The translations under genes were made by a program, and so were the position numbers. The notes beneath the pieces are model-generated. The model had not been told where the DNA came from, did not search any database, and saw only the letters and a list, made by a program, of their open reading frames with translations. Shown one piece after another: positions 51,902-59,765 of a DNA stretch of 64,000 bases. The DNA lies in the NCBI RefSeq assembly GCF_004786095.1, contig NZ_RHPJ01000001.1, positions 992,001-1,056,000 on the forward strand, read 5' to 3'. Origin of the DNA: Serinibacter arcticus. GTDB lineage: Bacteria > Actinomycetota > Actinomycetes > Actinomycetales > Beutenbergiaceae. How positions within the stretch are numbered: position 1 is the first letter of the stretch; each line of letters starts with the position of its first letter.

Positions 51902-52657
51902 GTGAGCATCCTCGACGGCGCCCCGACCGACTCCGCGCGCCGCCCCCGTCGTCGCGGTCGCGGTCTTCTCGCGCTCCTCGTCGTGCTCGTGATCCTCGCC
52001 GGGCTGGCGGTCGTGGCCGACCGCGTGATCGTGGGCCAGGTCGAGCAGGGCGTGACCGACTCCATCGAGAGCTCGATCGACGCCGACGCCGTGACCACCT
52101 CGATCGAGGGCTTCCCGTTCCTCACCCAGATCATCGGCGGGGAGATCCGGCGGATCGACCTCGCGGCGGCGTCCGCCGTGCTGGAGGACGTCCCTTTCAC
52201 CGACGTCGACGCCGTCGTCACGGACCTCCCGTTCGACCTGGGCACGCGTGCCCTCGGCAACGCCGGGACCGTCACCGCCTCCGGCACGCTCTCGACGGCG
52301 GCCCTGCAGACCCTCCTGGAGCGCGAGCTCACCGACCTGCCGGACGTGACGCTCGCCGCGCGCGAGGGGACCGTCGTCGCCAGCACCGACCTCATCGGCG
52401 GGCTGACCCTCGACGTGACGCTCCTGCCGCGGGCCGCGGACGGTCAGATCGCCGTGGACGTCGGCACGCTCACCGTGGCCGGCTTCGACGTCCCGATCAC
52501 CGACCTGCCCGCCGGGCTCGCCGCTCGGCTGACCGACCTGCGCATCGACGTCCCCGGCCTGCCGCCGGGCCTGGAGATCTCGGAGCTGAACGTGGTCGAC
52601 GCCGGTGTCCGCGTCACGGTCGCGGGCACCGACGTCGATCTCACGGCGGTCGGCTGA
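51902..52657 (+). CDS. LmeA-like phospholipid-binding protein (DUF2993)
   Basis: 251 residues. An Arg-rich cytoplasmic start, one membrane helix (LLALLVVLVILAGLAVVAD, about residues 22-40), then an all-beta DUF2993 domain with IEGFPFLTQIIGGEIRRIDLAA (the FPFLTQ signature). Mycobacterial LmeA binds phospholipids and aids lipoarabinomannan mannan elongation in the periplasm; here a role in envelope lipoglycan or lipid handling is inferred. GTG 51902. Converges on the S9 peptidase gene. Confidence 0.85.
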   Translation: MSILDGAPTDSARRPRRRGRGLLALLVVLVILAGLAVVADRVIVGQVEQGVTDSIESSIDADAVTTSIEGFPFLTQIIGGEIRRIDLAAASAVLEDVPFTDVDAVVTDLPFDLGTRALGNAGTVTASGTLSTAALQTLLERELTDLPDVTLAAREGTVVASTDLIGGLTLDVTLLPRAADGQIAVDVGTLTVAGFDVPITDLPAGLAARLTDLRIDVPGLPPGLEISELNVVDAGVRVTVAGTDVDLTAVG

Positions 52658-52685
52658 GCCTCAGCCGAGCCGGCTCACTGCCCGG

Positions 52686-54821
52686 TCAGCCCAGCACCTC
52701 GGGCAGGTCGCGCGCCTCGCCGAGCACGTGCTCCGCGAGGAACGTCTCGACCACCTCGTACCAGACCTTCGCGTGCTGCGGCGTGAGGATCCAGTGGTTC
52801 TCGTCCGGGAAGTACAGGAACCGGTGAACGGTCGACCCATCCTCCGCGGCCGGTAGACCCGACGACGAGAGCAGCTCGGTCCACAGCCGCAGGCCCTCGC
52901 CGATCGGTACCCGGTAGTCCTTGTCACCGTGGATGACGAGCATCGGCGTGCGGATGTCACCGACGAACCGGTGCGGCGAGTTCTCCAGGCCCATCTCCGG
53001 CGTCATCTCGCGCGCCCAGTAGTAGGCGGCGTCCGTCGTCGGCCCGAACTGGTCCAGCGCCCACAGGCTCGCGTGCGTCACGACGGCGTCGAACCGGTCC
53101 GTGTGCCCGGCCACCCAGTTGGCCATGTAGCCGCCGAAGGACCCGCCCATCGCGGCCGTGCGCGTCTCGTCGATCTCCGGCCGCTGCTCGACGGCGTCCG
53201 TCGCCGCCATCAGGTCGGTGTACGGCGCGTCACCCCAGGCGCCCCAGCCGCGCTGCACGAACTCCTGGCCGTAGCCGGTGGACAGGGCCGGGTCCGGAAG
53301 CAGCACCGCGTAGCCGCGGGCGACCATGATCCACGGGTTCCAGCGCCAGCTCCACGCGTTCCACGACCCCAGCGGACCGCCGTGGATCCACAGCAGCAGC
53401 GGCGCAGGATTCTCCTCGGAGGCACCCTCCGGCAGCGCGAGGTAGGACCGCACGGTGTGCGTGCTCCCGTCGGCGTCCGTGACCGTCGTGGCGACGTCCT
53501 CGAGACGGCCCGGCAGCGCCGGACGCTCGGCCGGACCGCGCAGCGCGCGGACGCGCTCGTCGGGGGCGACGCCGTCGCCCAGGTCGATCCGCACGACCTC
53601 GGCCGGGTAGGCGTAGGAGCTGCGGGTCGCGAACGCGTGCGTGCCGTCGGGGGCCACGACGACGGATCCGTACGCCCCGTCCGTCGTCAGCCGCTCGGGC
53701 TGGTCCGCACCCTCGAGCGCGACGCGGAAGATCGGCGAGTGGCCCTGCTCGTCGGCCGTCACCAGCAGACCGGAGGAGTCCGGCAGCCAGGTCAGCGACG
53801 CCGGCCAGCGGTCCCACGCCTCGGCGAGCCGGCGCGCGGCCCCGCCGGCGGCGGGGACGATCCACGCAGTCCTGCGCGGCGCCTCCTCCGGCGAGGAGAT
53901 CGAGCTGGCGACGTAGGCGACAGACGCGCCGTCCGGGCTGACGACCGGGTCCTCGAGGTCGGCGTCCTCCTCCGTCACGAGCACGGAGCGCTCGCCCGTG
54001 GCGACGTCGATGCGCACCAGGTGGCTGCGGATCGCGGACCCCGCGGAGGTGTGCCACGTCGCGACGACGAACGCCCCGTCGTCGCTGATCGCGGAGGACG
54101 AGCCGAGCAGCGCCTTGCCGGCGTCGGGCGTGAGGTCGCGGGTGCCGCGCTCGTCGTCGGGGCCCTGGTCCGCCGGCGTGACCTCGACGTCGGCCGTCCC
54201 GTCCTCCGCGTCGTCGTTCTCGTCGGTCTTCTCCGGGGCGAGCGGGGCACCCTCGACGGCGAACAGCCGAGGCGCGTCCGGCCCGAGGTCGTGGTCCCAG
54301 TACCGCACCGGGTAGCCGGTGTGCAGGATGGCGGAGACCTTGTTCTTCGAACGGGCCTTGCGCAGCCGGCGCTCGCTCGCCTCGTCGGTCGCGCCGGGCA
54401 GCGTGTCGGCCACGACGACGACGGTGTCGGCGGCGCGCGCCGGAAGCACGCCCGAGATGCCGCCGGGGCGGCGCACGAGCGCGTGCGCCTCGCCGCCACC
54501 CGCGGGCAGCCGCCAGACGCAGGGCTTGGCGTCGTCGTCCTCGCCCGCGCGTGTGGCCACGAACAGCAGGTCGCCGGCGGCGGTGAAGGCGGGACCACCC
54601 TCACCCTTGGCGCCGCGCGTCAACCGGCGGGCCGGGGCCTCACCGTCCGGGTCGACCTCCCACAGGGAGGTGCTCCAGCGCGTGGCGTCCGCGTTCAGTG
54701 CGGACTGCGCGGCGACGAGCCGGCGGCCGTCCGGGGACAGGGCGAGCGCGCCGGTGCGCGGCAGGGCGAGGTAGTCGTCGAGATCGTCGAACCGTGTCTG
54801 GGAGGTGGTGTGCGTCACCAC
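52686..54821 (-). CDS. S9 family prolyl oligopeptidase-like peptidase
   Basis: 711 residues, cytoplasmic (no signal). An N-terminal beta-propeller with WD40-like PD40 repeats (residues about 10-420; LALSPDGRRLVAAQS is the first) gates an alpha/beta-hydrolase C-terminal domain. Catalytic triad: Ser in GGSFGGYMANW (about 559), Asp in VIHGDKDYRVP (about 635), His in DENHWI (about 675). Family members are acylaminoacyl peptidases or dipeptidyl peptidases that split short peptides. An acidic insertion (about 185-225) is unusual. GTG 54821. Confidence 0.92.
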   Translation of the reverse strand: MVTHTTSQTRFDDLDDYLALPRTGALALSPDGRRLVAAQSALNADATRWSTSLWEVDPDGEAPARRLTRGAKGEGGPAFTAAGDLLFVATRAGEDDDAKPCVWRLPAGGGEAHALVRRPGGISGVLPARAADTVVVVADTLPGATDEASERRLRKARSKNKVSAILHTGYPVRYWDHDLGPDAPRLFAVEGAPLAPEKTDENDDAEDGTADVEVTPADQGPDDERGTRDLTPDAGKALLGSSSAISDDGAFVVATWHTSAGSAIRSHLVRIDVATGERSVLVTEEDADLEDPVVSPDGASVAYVASSISSPEEAPRRTAWIVPAAGGAARRLAEAWDRWPASLTWLPDSSGLLVTADEQGHSPIFRVALEGADQPERLTTDGAYGSVVVAPDGTHAFATRSSYAYPAEVVRIDLGDGVAPDERVRALRGPAERPALPGRLEDVATTVTDADGSTHTVRSYLALPEGASEENPAPLLLWIHGGPLGSWNAWSWRWNPWIMVARGYAVLLPDPALSTGYGQEFVQRGWGAWGDAPYTDLMAATDAVEQRPEIDETRTAAMGGSFGGYMANWVAGHTDRFDAVVTHASLWALDQFGPTTDAAYYWAREMTPEMGLENSPHRFVGDIRTPMLVIHGDKDYRVPIGEGLRLWTELLSSSGLPAAEDGSTVHRFLYFPDENHWILTPQHAKVWYEVVETFLAEHVLGEARDLPEVLG

Positions 54822-55188
54822 TCTGGTCTATCACGCAGGGCCGACGCCGGGTCGAGACGAGGAGGGCGGGCCGGCAGGTCGCGGCGGCCGCTACGAGGCT
54901 CACGGAATCTAGGTCGGGACGACCGTGTCTCTCGCGCATTGCCGATAACCTATATTATGTCAAACCGCGTCAAACGACCTCTCTTCGGCCCGACGCCGGT
55001 GTCTTGTCACCCATGTGCTGCCCCCGACGCCGCCGCCCATCGGTCAGGGCTGGGCGGCGGCGCCCCTCTGCAATTTCAGGCGACGGCGCCGGTTCTCCAT
55101 CCGCTGATCAGTTCCGAGGTCTGGTGAGAATGTTTGGCCGCCCGGAGACGTGGTGGCTGATGATGGTTCAGACACCTGCGGGCTTTAC
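54822..55188. other. Gene-free region with AT-rich spot and hairpin
   Basis: This 367-bp stretch separates the S9 peptidase promoter from the end of the MerR gene. Near 54945-54980 is an AT-rich patch; on the minus strand it carries the direct repeat TTTGACGCGG TTTGACATAA followed by TATAGG, a possible promoter for the peptidase. Around 55028-55062 a 12-bp perfect stem (CGCCGCCGCCCA/TGGGCGGCGGCG, 11-nt loop) may be a terminator. I see no gene. Confidence 0.5.
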
Positions 55189-56085
55189 TCACGGCGCCGG
55201 CGCGGCCGACGCCCCGAGCTTCACCGCCAGCTCCATGCTGCGCAGGCGAGCCGGGGAGAAGTCGTAGGGCATGCTCCGGATGACCTCCGCCGTGCTCCTA
55301 ACGCGGGAGCCCTCCGCCGGGGCAGGGCCAGGCGCCTCGATGTCCTCGGGCGGATGCCGCTCGTCCCAGGCGTCGAAGATGGCGTTGTCCTCCTCCAGCT
55401 GACCGGACTCTTCGATCGCGCGCATCAGCGCGTTCTCGAAGGCGTGCCGCTCGGCCGCGACCTGTGCCACCCGGGGGTCGTCGATGGCGACCGTGTCGTC
55501 GAGCGCCTCCTCGGCGGCGTCGACGCGGTCGGACTCGGCGCGCAGCTCGGGATCGTGAGCGAGAACGAGGAAGCGACCCGCCTGCACGACGGCGCCGAGC
55601 GGACCGAAGATTCGTTCGGTGACCAGCAGGGTGTCCAGGTCGTCCTGGCGCAGCGAACCCTCGGGCACGCCCTCAAGGCGGCCGGAGACGAGATCGTTGA
55701 ACAATCCCAGCCGACTGCCGAGGTTCCGCATGCGCCGCACCGAGGCGCGCTTCCGCTGCAGCTCGGCCTCCTGGGCGGCGAGGGCGTCCTCCAGCCGTAC
55801 GAGGACACCCTCGACCTCGTGCTCTCCGCCGCCACCGCCCGGTGCAGCGCCGGCGAACGCATCGCGAATGTCGTCGAGTGCAATCCCGGCGTCCGCCATG
55901 CGTCGGATCCAGAGCAGGCGAATGATCTCCGCGTAGCCGTACCGGCGGCGGCCATCGCCGCCCCGCTCGCGCTCCGGGAGCAGGCCGACCTGGTGGTAGT
56001 GGCGGATCGCCCGGGGAGTGACGCCAACGAAAGCCGCGGCGTCGCCGATCAGGACCTGACGGGGCGGGGTCGGGAAAGGGGGCAT
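55189..56085 (-). CDS. MerR family transcriptional regulator
   Basis: 298 residues. The N-terminal winged helix-turn-helix (about residues 12-80) has VLIGDAAAFVGVTPRAIRHYHQVGLLPERERGGDGRRRYGYAEI, classic MerR, followed by a coiled coil (about 90-130) and a C-terminal domain of about 160 residues without metal-binding Cys, so it likely senses an organic ligand or acts alone. ATG 56085 follows GAGAGGTC. No partner gene is adjacent, so a self-regulated or distantly acting role is likely. The longer upstream frame (to 56328) is not needed. Confidence 0.85.
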   Translation of the reverse strand: MPPFPTPPRQVLIGDAAAFVGVTPRAIRHYHQVGLLPERERGGDGRRRYGYAEIIRLLWIRRMADAGIALDDIRDAFAGAAPGGGGGEHEVEGVLVRLEDALAAQEAELQRKRASVRRMRNLGSRLGLFNDLVSGRLEGVPEGSLRQDDLDTLLVTERIFGPLGAVVQAGRFLVLAHDPELRAESDRVDAAEEALDDTVAIDDPRVAQVAAERHAFENALMRAIEESGQLEEDNAIFDAWDERHPPEDIEAPGPAPAEGSRVRSTAEVIRSMPYDFSPARLRSMELAVKLGASAAPAP

Positions 56086-56144
56086 GACTGACCTCTCAGA
56101 GCGGAACGGGACGTGCTTCGAGAAGACCACATGACGCTGCGGCA

Positions 56145-56159
56145 GGTGCAACGTGCACC
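56145..56159. promoter_or_regulatory. 15-bp inverted repeat upstream of the MerR gene
   Basis: GGTGCA-ACG-TGCACC has perfect 6-bp arms and lies 60 bp before the MerR start, a plausible autoregulatory site. The rest of 56086-56362 (between the MerR and fic genes) holds nothing else I can name. Confidence 0.4.
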
Positions 56160-56362
56160 GGCGGTGGGGCCATCGCTGCCTGGATGAGACGCTCAGGCGC
56201 GCGCTGGAGTCGGGCCCTGCGCGACCTCCGAACGACCAGCATTCCCCCACCTCGTGCCGCCATCTCTCTGCAGCGATGGACGACTGGGCAGGCGGCGGGT
56301 ACCCGATCAGGCTCTGCCTGGAGGGCAAACGAGACCTGTCTGCTGACTGACGCTCCCCGGTC

Positions 56363-56986
56363 TCAGTCGATCAGGGTCAACCCAACTAGGGCTGCGAGCT
56401 CGGTGGAATCGCGGGTCTGGTCGTACTGGCGTAGCGCCTGGATGTAGGCGACCTTGTCGACTGCCCAATCGAAGACCGCGGGTAGGTCGTCGTCATCGCG
56501 GGCTGCGAGCAGGACGAGGTCGGCCAGGAGTCTGGTGGAACGCCCGTTGCCGTCCACAAACGGGTGGATACGTACGGCTTCTGCGTGGACTGCCATGGCC
56601 AGCTCGCGTGCGGTCCATGGGGTGTGCTGCCACCGCCACGCGAGGTTGCCCAGCGATGCGTGAAGTTCGATGGCTACCTGCTCCGGTGCGACGCCGATCG
56701 AGACCTCTCGCGTCCGCAAAGCCCCCGCCCACGTCCAGACGTTTTCGTACAGGCGGGCGTGCAGATCCCTCAGCGTCGCGGTGGTGAGCAGCTCTTCTAC
56801 CGGCAGGTCTCCGTTACCCGCGGCCGGGGCGAGTGCGGCGCGGACCTCTTCTTCGTAGGCCTGCTCGATCTCGTACACGGCCGCCTTCGTGACCGGCTCC
56901 CCGAGCATATTCCGCACTGACGGCAGCAACGCGTCGAGCTCGTCAAAGCCCAAGGGCGTCTCGCCGTAGCCAGGCCCGAGTGTCAC
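56363..56986 (-). CDS. Fic family AMP-transferase, mobile mystery protein B-like
   Basis: 207 residues. The full Fic active-site motif HPFVDGNGRSTR (residues 141-152; consensus HxFx[D/E]GNGRxxR) is intact, and the upstream ENVWTWAGALRTREVSIG matches the beta-hairpin (flap) region. The overall pattern (TPLGFDELDALLP... at the start) resembles TIGR02613, a Fic group often found on mobile elements. Such enzymes transfer AMP (or another nucleotide) to a target hydroxyl and can be toxins. I see no internal inhibitory [S/T]xxxE[G/N] motif upstream of the core. The start overlaps the stop of the 61-residue gene (ATGA), consistent with an antitoxin-toxin operon. Confidence 0.88.
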   Translation of the reverse strand: MTLGPGYGETPLGFDELDALLPSVRNMLGEPVTKAAVYEIEQAYEEEVRAALAPAAGNGDLPVEELLTTATLRDLHARLYENVWTWAGALRTREVSIGVAPEQVAIELHASLGNLAWRWQHTPWTARELAMAVHAEAVRIHPFVDGNGRSTRLLADLVLLAARDDDDLPAVFDWAVDKVAYIQALRQYDQTRDSTELAALVGLTLID

Positions 56987-57168
56987 GCGCCGGGCGTCTT
57001 CGGCCTGACCGTGGTCTCGGTACGGGCCGGGTTGAGCTTGACGTAGCGTCCCGTGATCGCCGATCGCGGGCCCGCGACGATGCGGTTCTCAAGCGTCGCC
57101 GATGCTCTCGTCGACCGCTCGGCCGTCGAGGCTGCACCCCGAACCGTGACCTGGTATCTCTTGGCCAT
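56983..57168 (-). CDS. Small protein, candidate Fic antitoxin
   Basis: 61 residues, basic, encoded directly upstream of and overlapping the fic gene. It contains SATLEN at residues 23-28, which fits the [S/T]xxxE[G/N] inhibitory helix of class I Fic antitoxins such as the 62-residue VbhA. The C-terminal SAITGRYVKLNPARTETTVRPK resembles a short motif family seen in small proteins next to mobile genes. The start has a perfect ribosome-binding site (AGGAGGA, 6-7 bases before ATG 57168). The motif is short and could be chance. 57169-57306 should hold the promoter of this pair. Confidence 0.65.
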   Translation of the reverse strand: MAKRYQVTVRGAASTAERSTRASATLENRIVAGPRSAITGRYVKLNPARTETTVRPKTPGA

Positions 57169-57306
57169 ATCGTCCTCCTCTTGCTCGAACCGAGCCTAGC
57201 TGTCCTGGTCAAGAAGGTTGCTGGAGCGCGCGTTGCGGGTGCGCGACAACGTCAGACCAGTGCGTGCAGCAGCCTGCTGCACGAACTCACACCTCCGCCG
57301 GAGGTC

Positions 57307-58092
57307 CTACCGGGACGGCTCCACTTTGGCCGAGACGCTCGCGCGTGCTGTGCGGGCTGCTCCGCGGGCGGCCTTCCCGCGCACAGTCCGGACGGCGTCC
57401 GTGGCGGGCCTGGCTTGGCCGACATCGGCTCGTAGGACGCCGGCGGCTACCTCTTTGTCGACGCCTGACTGCTCGAGCTGGTCGGCGCGTTGCTGACGGC
57501 GTTCAGCGCTGTCGTAAGTGGCCTCGGCCTGAGCCTCCAGTCGCTCGGGCTCCGTCGCCGCCGCCGTCACCGTGGAAATCCTCTCGTGTGCCTGGTCGGC
57601 TCGGTCGGCTCGTGCAACGATCCGGTTGGCCTCGAGCTGCTCCCGCTGGGCGCTATTGCGTTCCTCGGAGGATTGGTAGCGGTCCGCGCTGGCTTGCTGC
57701 AGAAGCCCGTCGACCTGGCGGCCGTTGCTGTCGGTGCCGACGTCGGCGCCGTAGCGGGTCTTGACCTCTTCGCGCATCCGGTCGATCGCACGGGCGGCGG
57801 CCGGGTCCTCGCGCCAGGTGTGGGCGAGCTGCCAGGTCGCGACGACGTCCTCGCGGCTGGCCTTGTCCCACCACTGCGGGTCGCGCACGACGTCCAACTG
57901 GGCAACGGAGGCCTGCTGCTCGGCGCCGAAGCGCGTTTCGAGCTGTGCGCGTTCGCCGTCGGCGCGGGTCGTGTCCCGGCGGTGTGACTCCTCGCGCATC
58001 CGGGCGATCGTCTCTCCCGCGCGCGCCGCGGCGGTGAGTGCGACGTGCATGGTTTGGTCGAACGTCTCATCGACGCCGTCTGTCTCGCTCAT
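57307..58092 (-). CDS. Helical, probably conjugative-element-associated protein of unknown function
   Basis: 261 residues, strongly helical with heptad-rich, charged sequence (many Glu, Arg, Ala), no membrane segment. QLDVVRDPQWWDKASREDVVATWQLAHTWREDPAAARAIDRMREEV looks like a short domain found in mobilisation proteins of actinobacterial elements (my impression, no search). ATG 58092 shares bases with the divergent gene's ATG at 58091 (CATG); no Shine-Dalgarno is obvious. Its GC content and codon use are lower in bias than the core genes, supporting an accessory origin. Confidence 0.6.
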   Translation of the reverse strand: MSETDGVDETFDQTMHVALTAAARAGETIARMREESHRRDTTRADGERAQLETRFGAEQQASVAQLDVVRDPQWWDKASREDVVATWQLAHTWREDPAAARAIDRMREEVKTRYGADVGTDSNGRQVDGLLQQASADRYQSSEERNSAQREQLEANRIVARADRADQAHERISTVTAAATEPERLEAQAEATYDSAERRQQRADQLEQSGVDKEVAAGVLRADVGQARPATDAVRTVRGKAARGAARTARASVSAKVEPSR

Positions 58093-59083
58093 GGTGCCCC
58101 CACTATCTATCGGCGCCGCCGTCAACTGGCAGGGCACCCCCGACCGCAACACCGACTACGCGACCAGCCTCGCCGCGGCCCTCGCAGACCCGCTCGAGCA
58201 GAGCCGAGCCACCGGCGCCCTCGTCATCGGATACGGCCCGGACGGGCCCGGCCGCGCCTACTCCCTCGCGCAGGAGCTGGACACCTACCTACCCGTGGCT
58301 CAGGTCATGACCGTCGACCTCAACCACCAGGCCGTGAGCATCTTGGACGAAGGCCGCTGGAGCGACCCCGAGCCCGTGGCCGATGCGACCGATTTCGCAC
58401 TGCGGCTCGACCGCGTCGCCCCGGCCGCCGACCGTGACGCGATGATCCAGCGCTACGCGCCCCTGCCGCAGCCGACCTACTCCGTAGCGACCCCGGCGCA
58501 GCGGGCGGCCATCCAGGACACGCTGCCCTCGCAGCGAGTGGCCATGGTTGTGGAGCGCCTCGACGCGATCGCGGCGCCACGATCCGACGTCGGCCCCGGA
58601 CCCCGCGCCGCGGCCGCGCACGCGATCGTCTCCGACAAGACCGTCCGCGACGGCGTCATCACGCAGAGCGTGGACCGGACCGACCGAACCGAAGCACTGC
58701 TCCAGCTCTACCGGGGCGCACCACAGGCCTACCGCGGCGACCTCGCCACCGTCGCCGGCGTCACCGACTACCTCACCAACCAAGGCTCAGCCTCAGCCAC
58801 CGCGATCCTCGAGCACGCCGACCGCACCGGCCCCAACGCCGGCCTGGCCGAACTCACCCGGACAGCGATCGACGCCGGCGTACCGCCGGAGCGGATGAAG
58901 ACCGACCCCGCCCGCATCCAAGCCGCCGTCGAACGCGCAGACGAGAACCACCGCGCCCAGCAGCGCCGCGCAGCGGGCTCTCCCACCAACCCGCGTGCGG
59001 CGGTCCAGCAGCCGCCCACGGGCACCGACGGTCCCCGCCGGCCACGGCCGGCAGCCGACACGGGCCCGGGCGTCTCTCGGTGA
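58091..59083 (+). CDS. DUF4192-like protein with reduced N-terminus
   Basis: 330 residues, starting MVPPLSIGAAVNWQG. TGALVIGYGPDGPGRAYSLAQELDTYLPVAQV and ATDFALRLDRVAPAADRDAMI resemble the middle of DUF4192, but the usual N-terminal block (a hydrophobic AVPxLLGFxPxDSLV motif) is missing. The C-terminal 150 residues are Ala/Arg/Pro-rich with no known domain. The only start that does not run deeply into the divergent gene is ATG 58091, overlapping the other gene's start codon. It may be a shortened family member or a decayed one; the open frame and high GC3 argue it is still translated. Confidence 0.55.
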   Translation: MVPPLSIGAAVNWQGTPDRNTDYATSLAAALADPLEQSRATGALVIGYGPDGPGRAYSLAQELDTYLPVAQVMTVDLNHQAVSILDEGRWSDPEPVADATDFALRLDRVAPAADRDAMIQRYAPLPQPTYSVATPAQRAAIQDTLPSQRVAMVVERLDAIAAPRSDVGPGPRAAAAHAIVSDKTVRDGVITQSVDRTDRTEALLQLYRGAPQAYRGDLATVAGVTDYLTNQGSASATAILEHADRTGPNAGLAELTRTAIDAGVPPERMKTDPARIQAAVERADENHRAQQRRAAGSPTNPRAAVQQPPTGTDGPRRPRPAADTGPGVSR

Positions 59084-59765
59084 TCTGAGTGCCCCCTGTC
59101 CACCTGTGGACGGCACGAGCTACATCCTCCGGGCTCGTCCCGACCACAGGGGGACAGCGGGACCCCACCTGACCACCCGCACACCGCTCGCGCTCTCACC
59201 CCGGCAACACCGGCCGACGGCTGCGTAAGCGCGACCCGTGCACGGCCTGGATGGTCTGTAGGTCCCCTCCCCCGCTGCCCGATCATCCCGCCCCAGACAC
59301 CGCCATCAAGGGCGCTACGCGTCACACTGAGGCAGCTACGCCGCCCCCTCTGACAACGACGCCTGAGGCGAGGGAATCGGCAGTTATCGGGACGAAGGGG
59401 CAAAAAGGCTCGCGCTACGGCAAGCCGGCTCCCGGCGCGCTCGGACCTGAGCATGGAGCTGTGGACGATCGCTCTACGACCTCAACATCTCCGCGGAGCG
59501 AATATATATTCTTTATGGACTAGAAACGCAGGCCGGGTTACGCTCGCCCCGTCAGGACTCGTAGGGATCGGTGAAGCTCCCCCAGCTTTGCTGTGACCGG
59601 CCTGTCTTGAGTCTCCTGCGAAAGTAGACGAGACAGGCGTGGTCGGGCCGAATGCAAGTCGGCCCGACCACGCCACAAACGCTAGCGGCATCGATGCCGC
59701 TGGCAGAGCAATGACCTCTGTCTGCACATGGACGTGCACAGAGCCAACTGGAGGGAAGCTCGCCC
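59084..59765. promoter_or_regulatory. Gene-free region with structured leader of the DUF1593 gene
   Basis: This 682-bp stretch has no supported gene. It holds CCCCCTGT-type inverted sequences near 59091-59160, an AT-rich patch with the perfect palindrome GAATATATATTC (59500-59511) that is a likely promoter, and two strong adjacent stem-loops: CTGTCT/AGACAG with an inner GTCT/AGAC stem (59602-59636), then a perfect 15-bp stem with a 7-nt loop (59637-59673). The 3' stem ends 93 bp before the DUF1593 start, so transcription from the AT patch would give a leader of about 230 nt. Confidence 0.6.

Noticed and set aside
59251-59523. 90-codon open frame before the DUF1593 gene
   Set aside because: No ribosome-binding site, odd codon use, no domain, and it runs through the AT-rich promoter-like patch.
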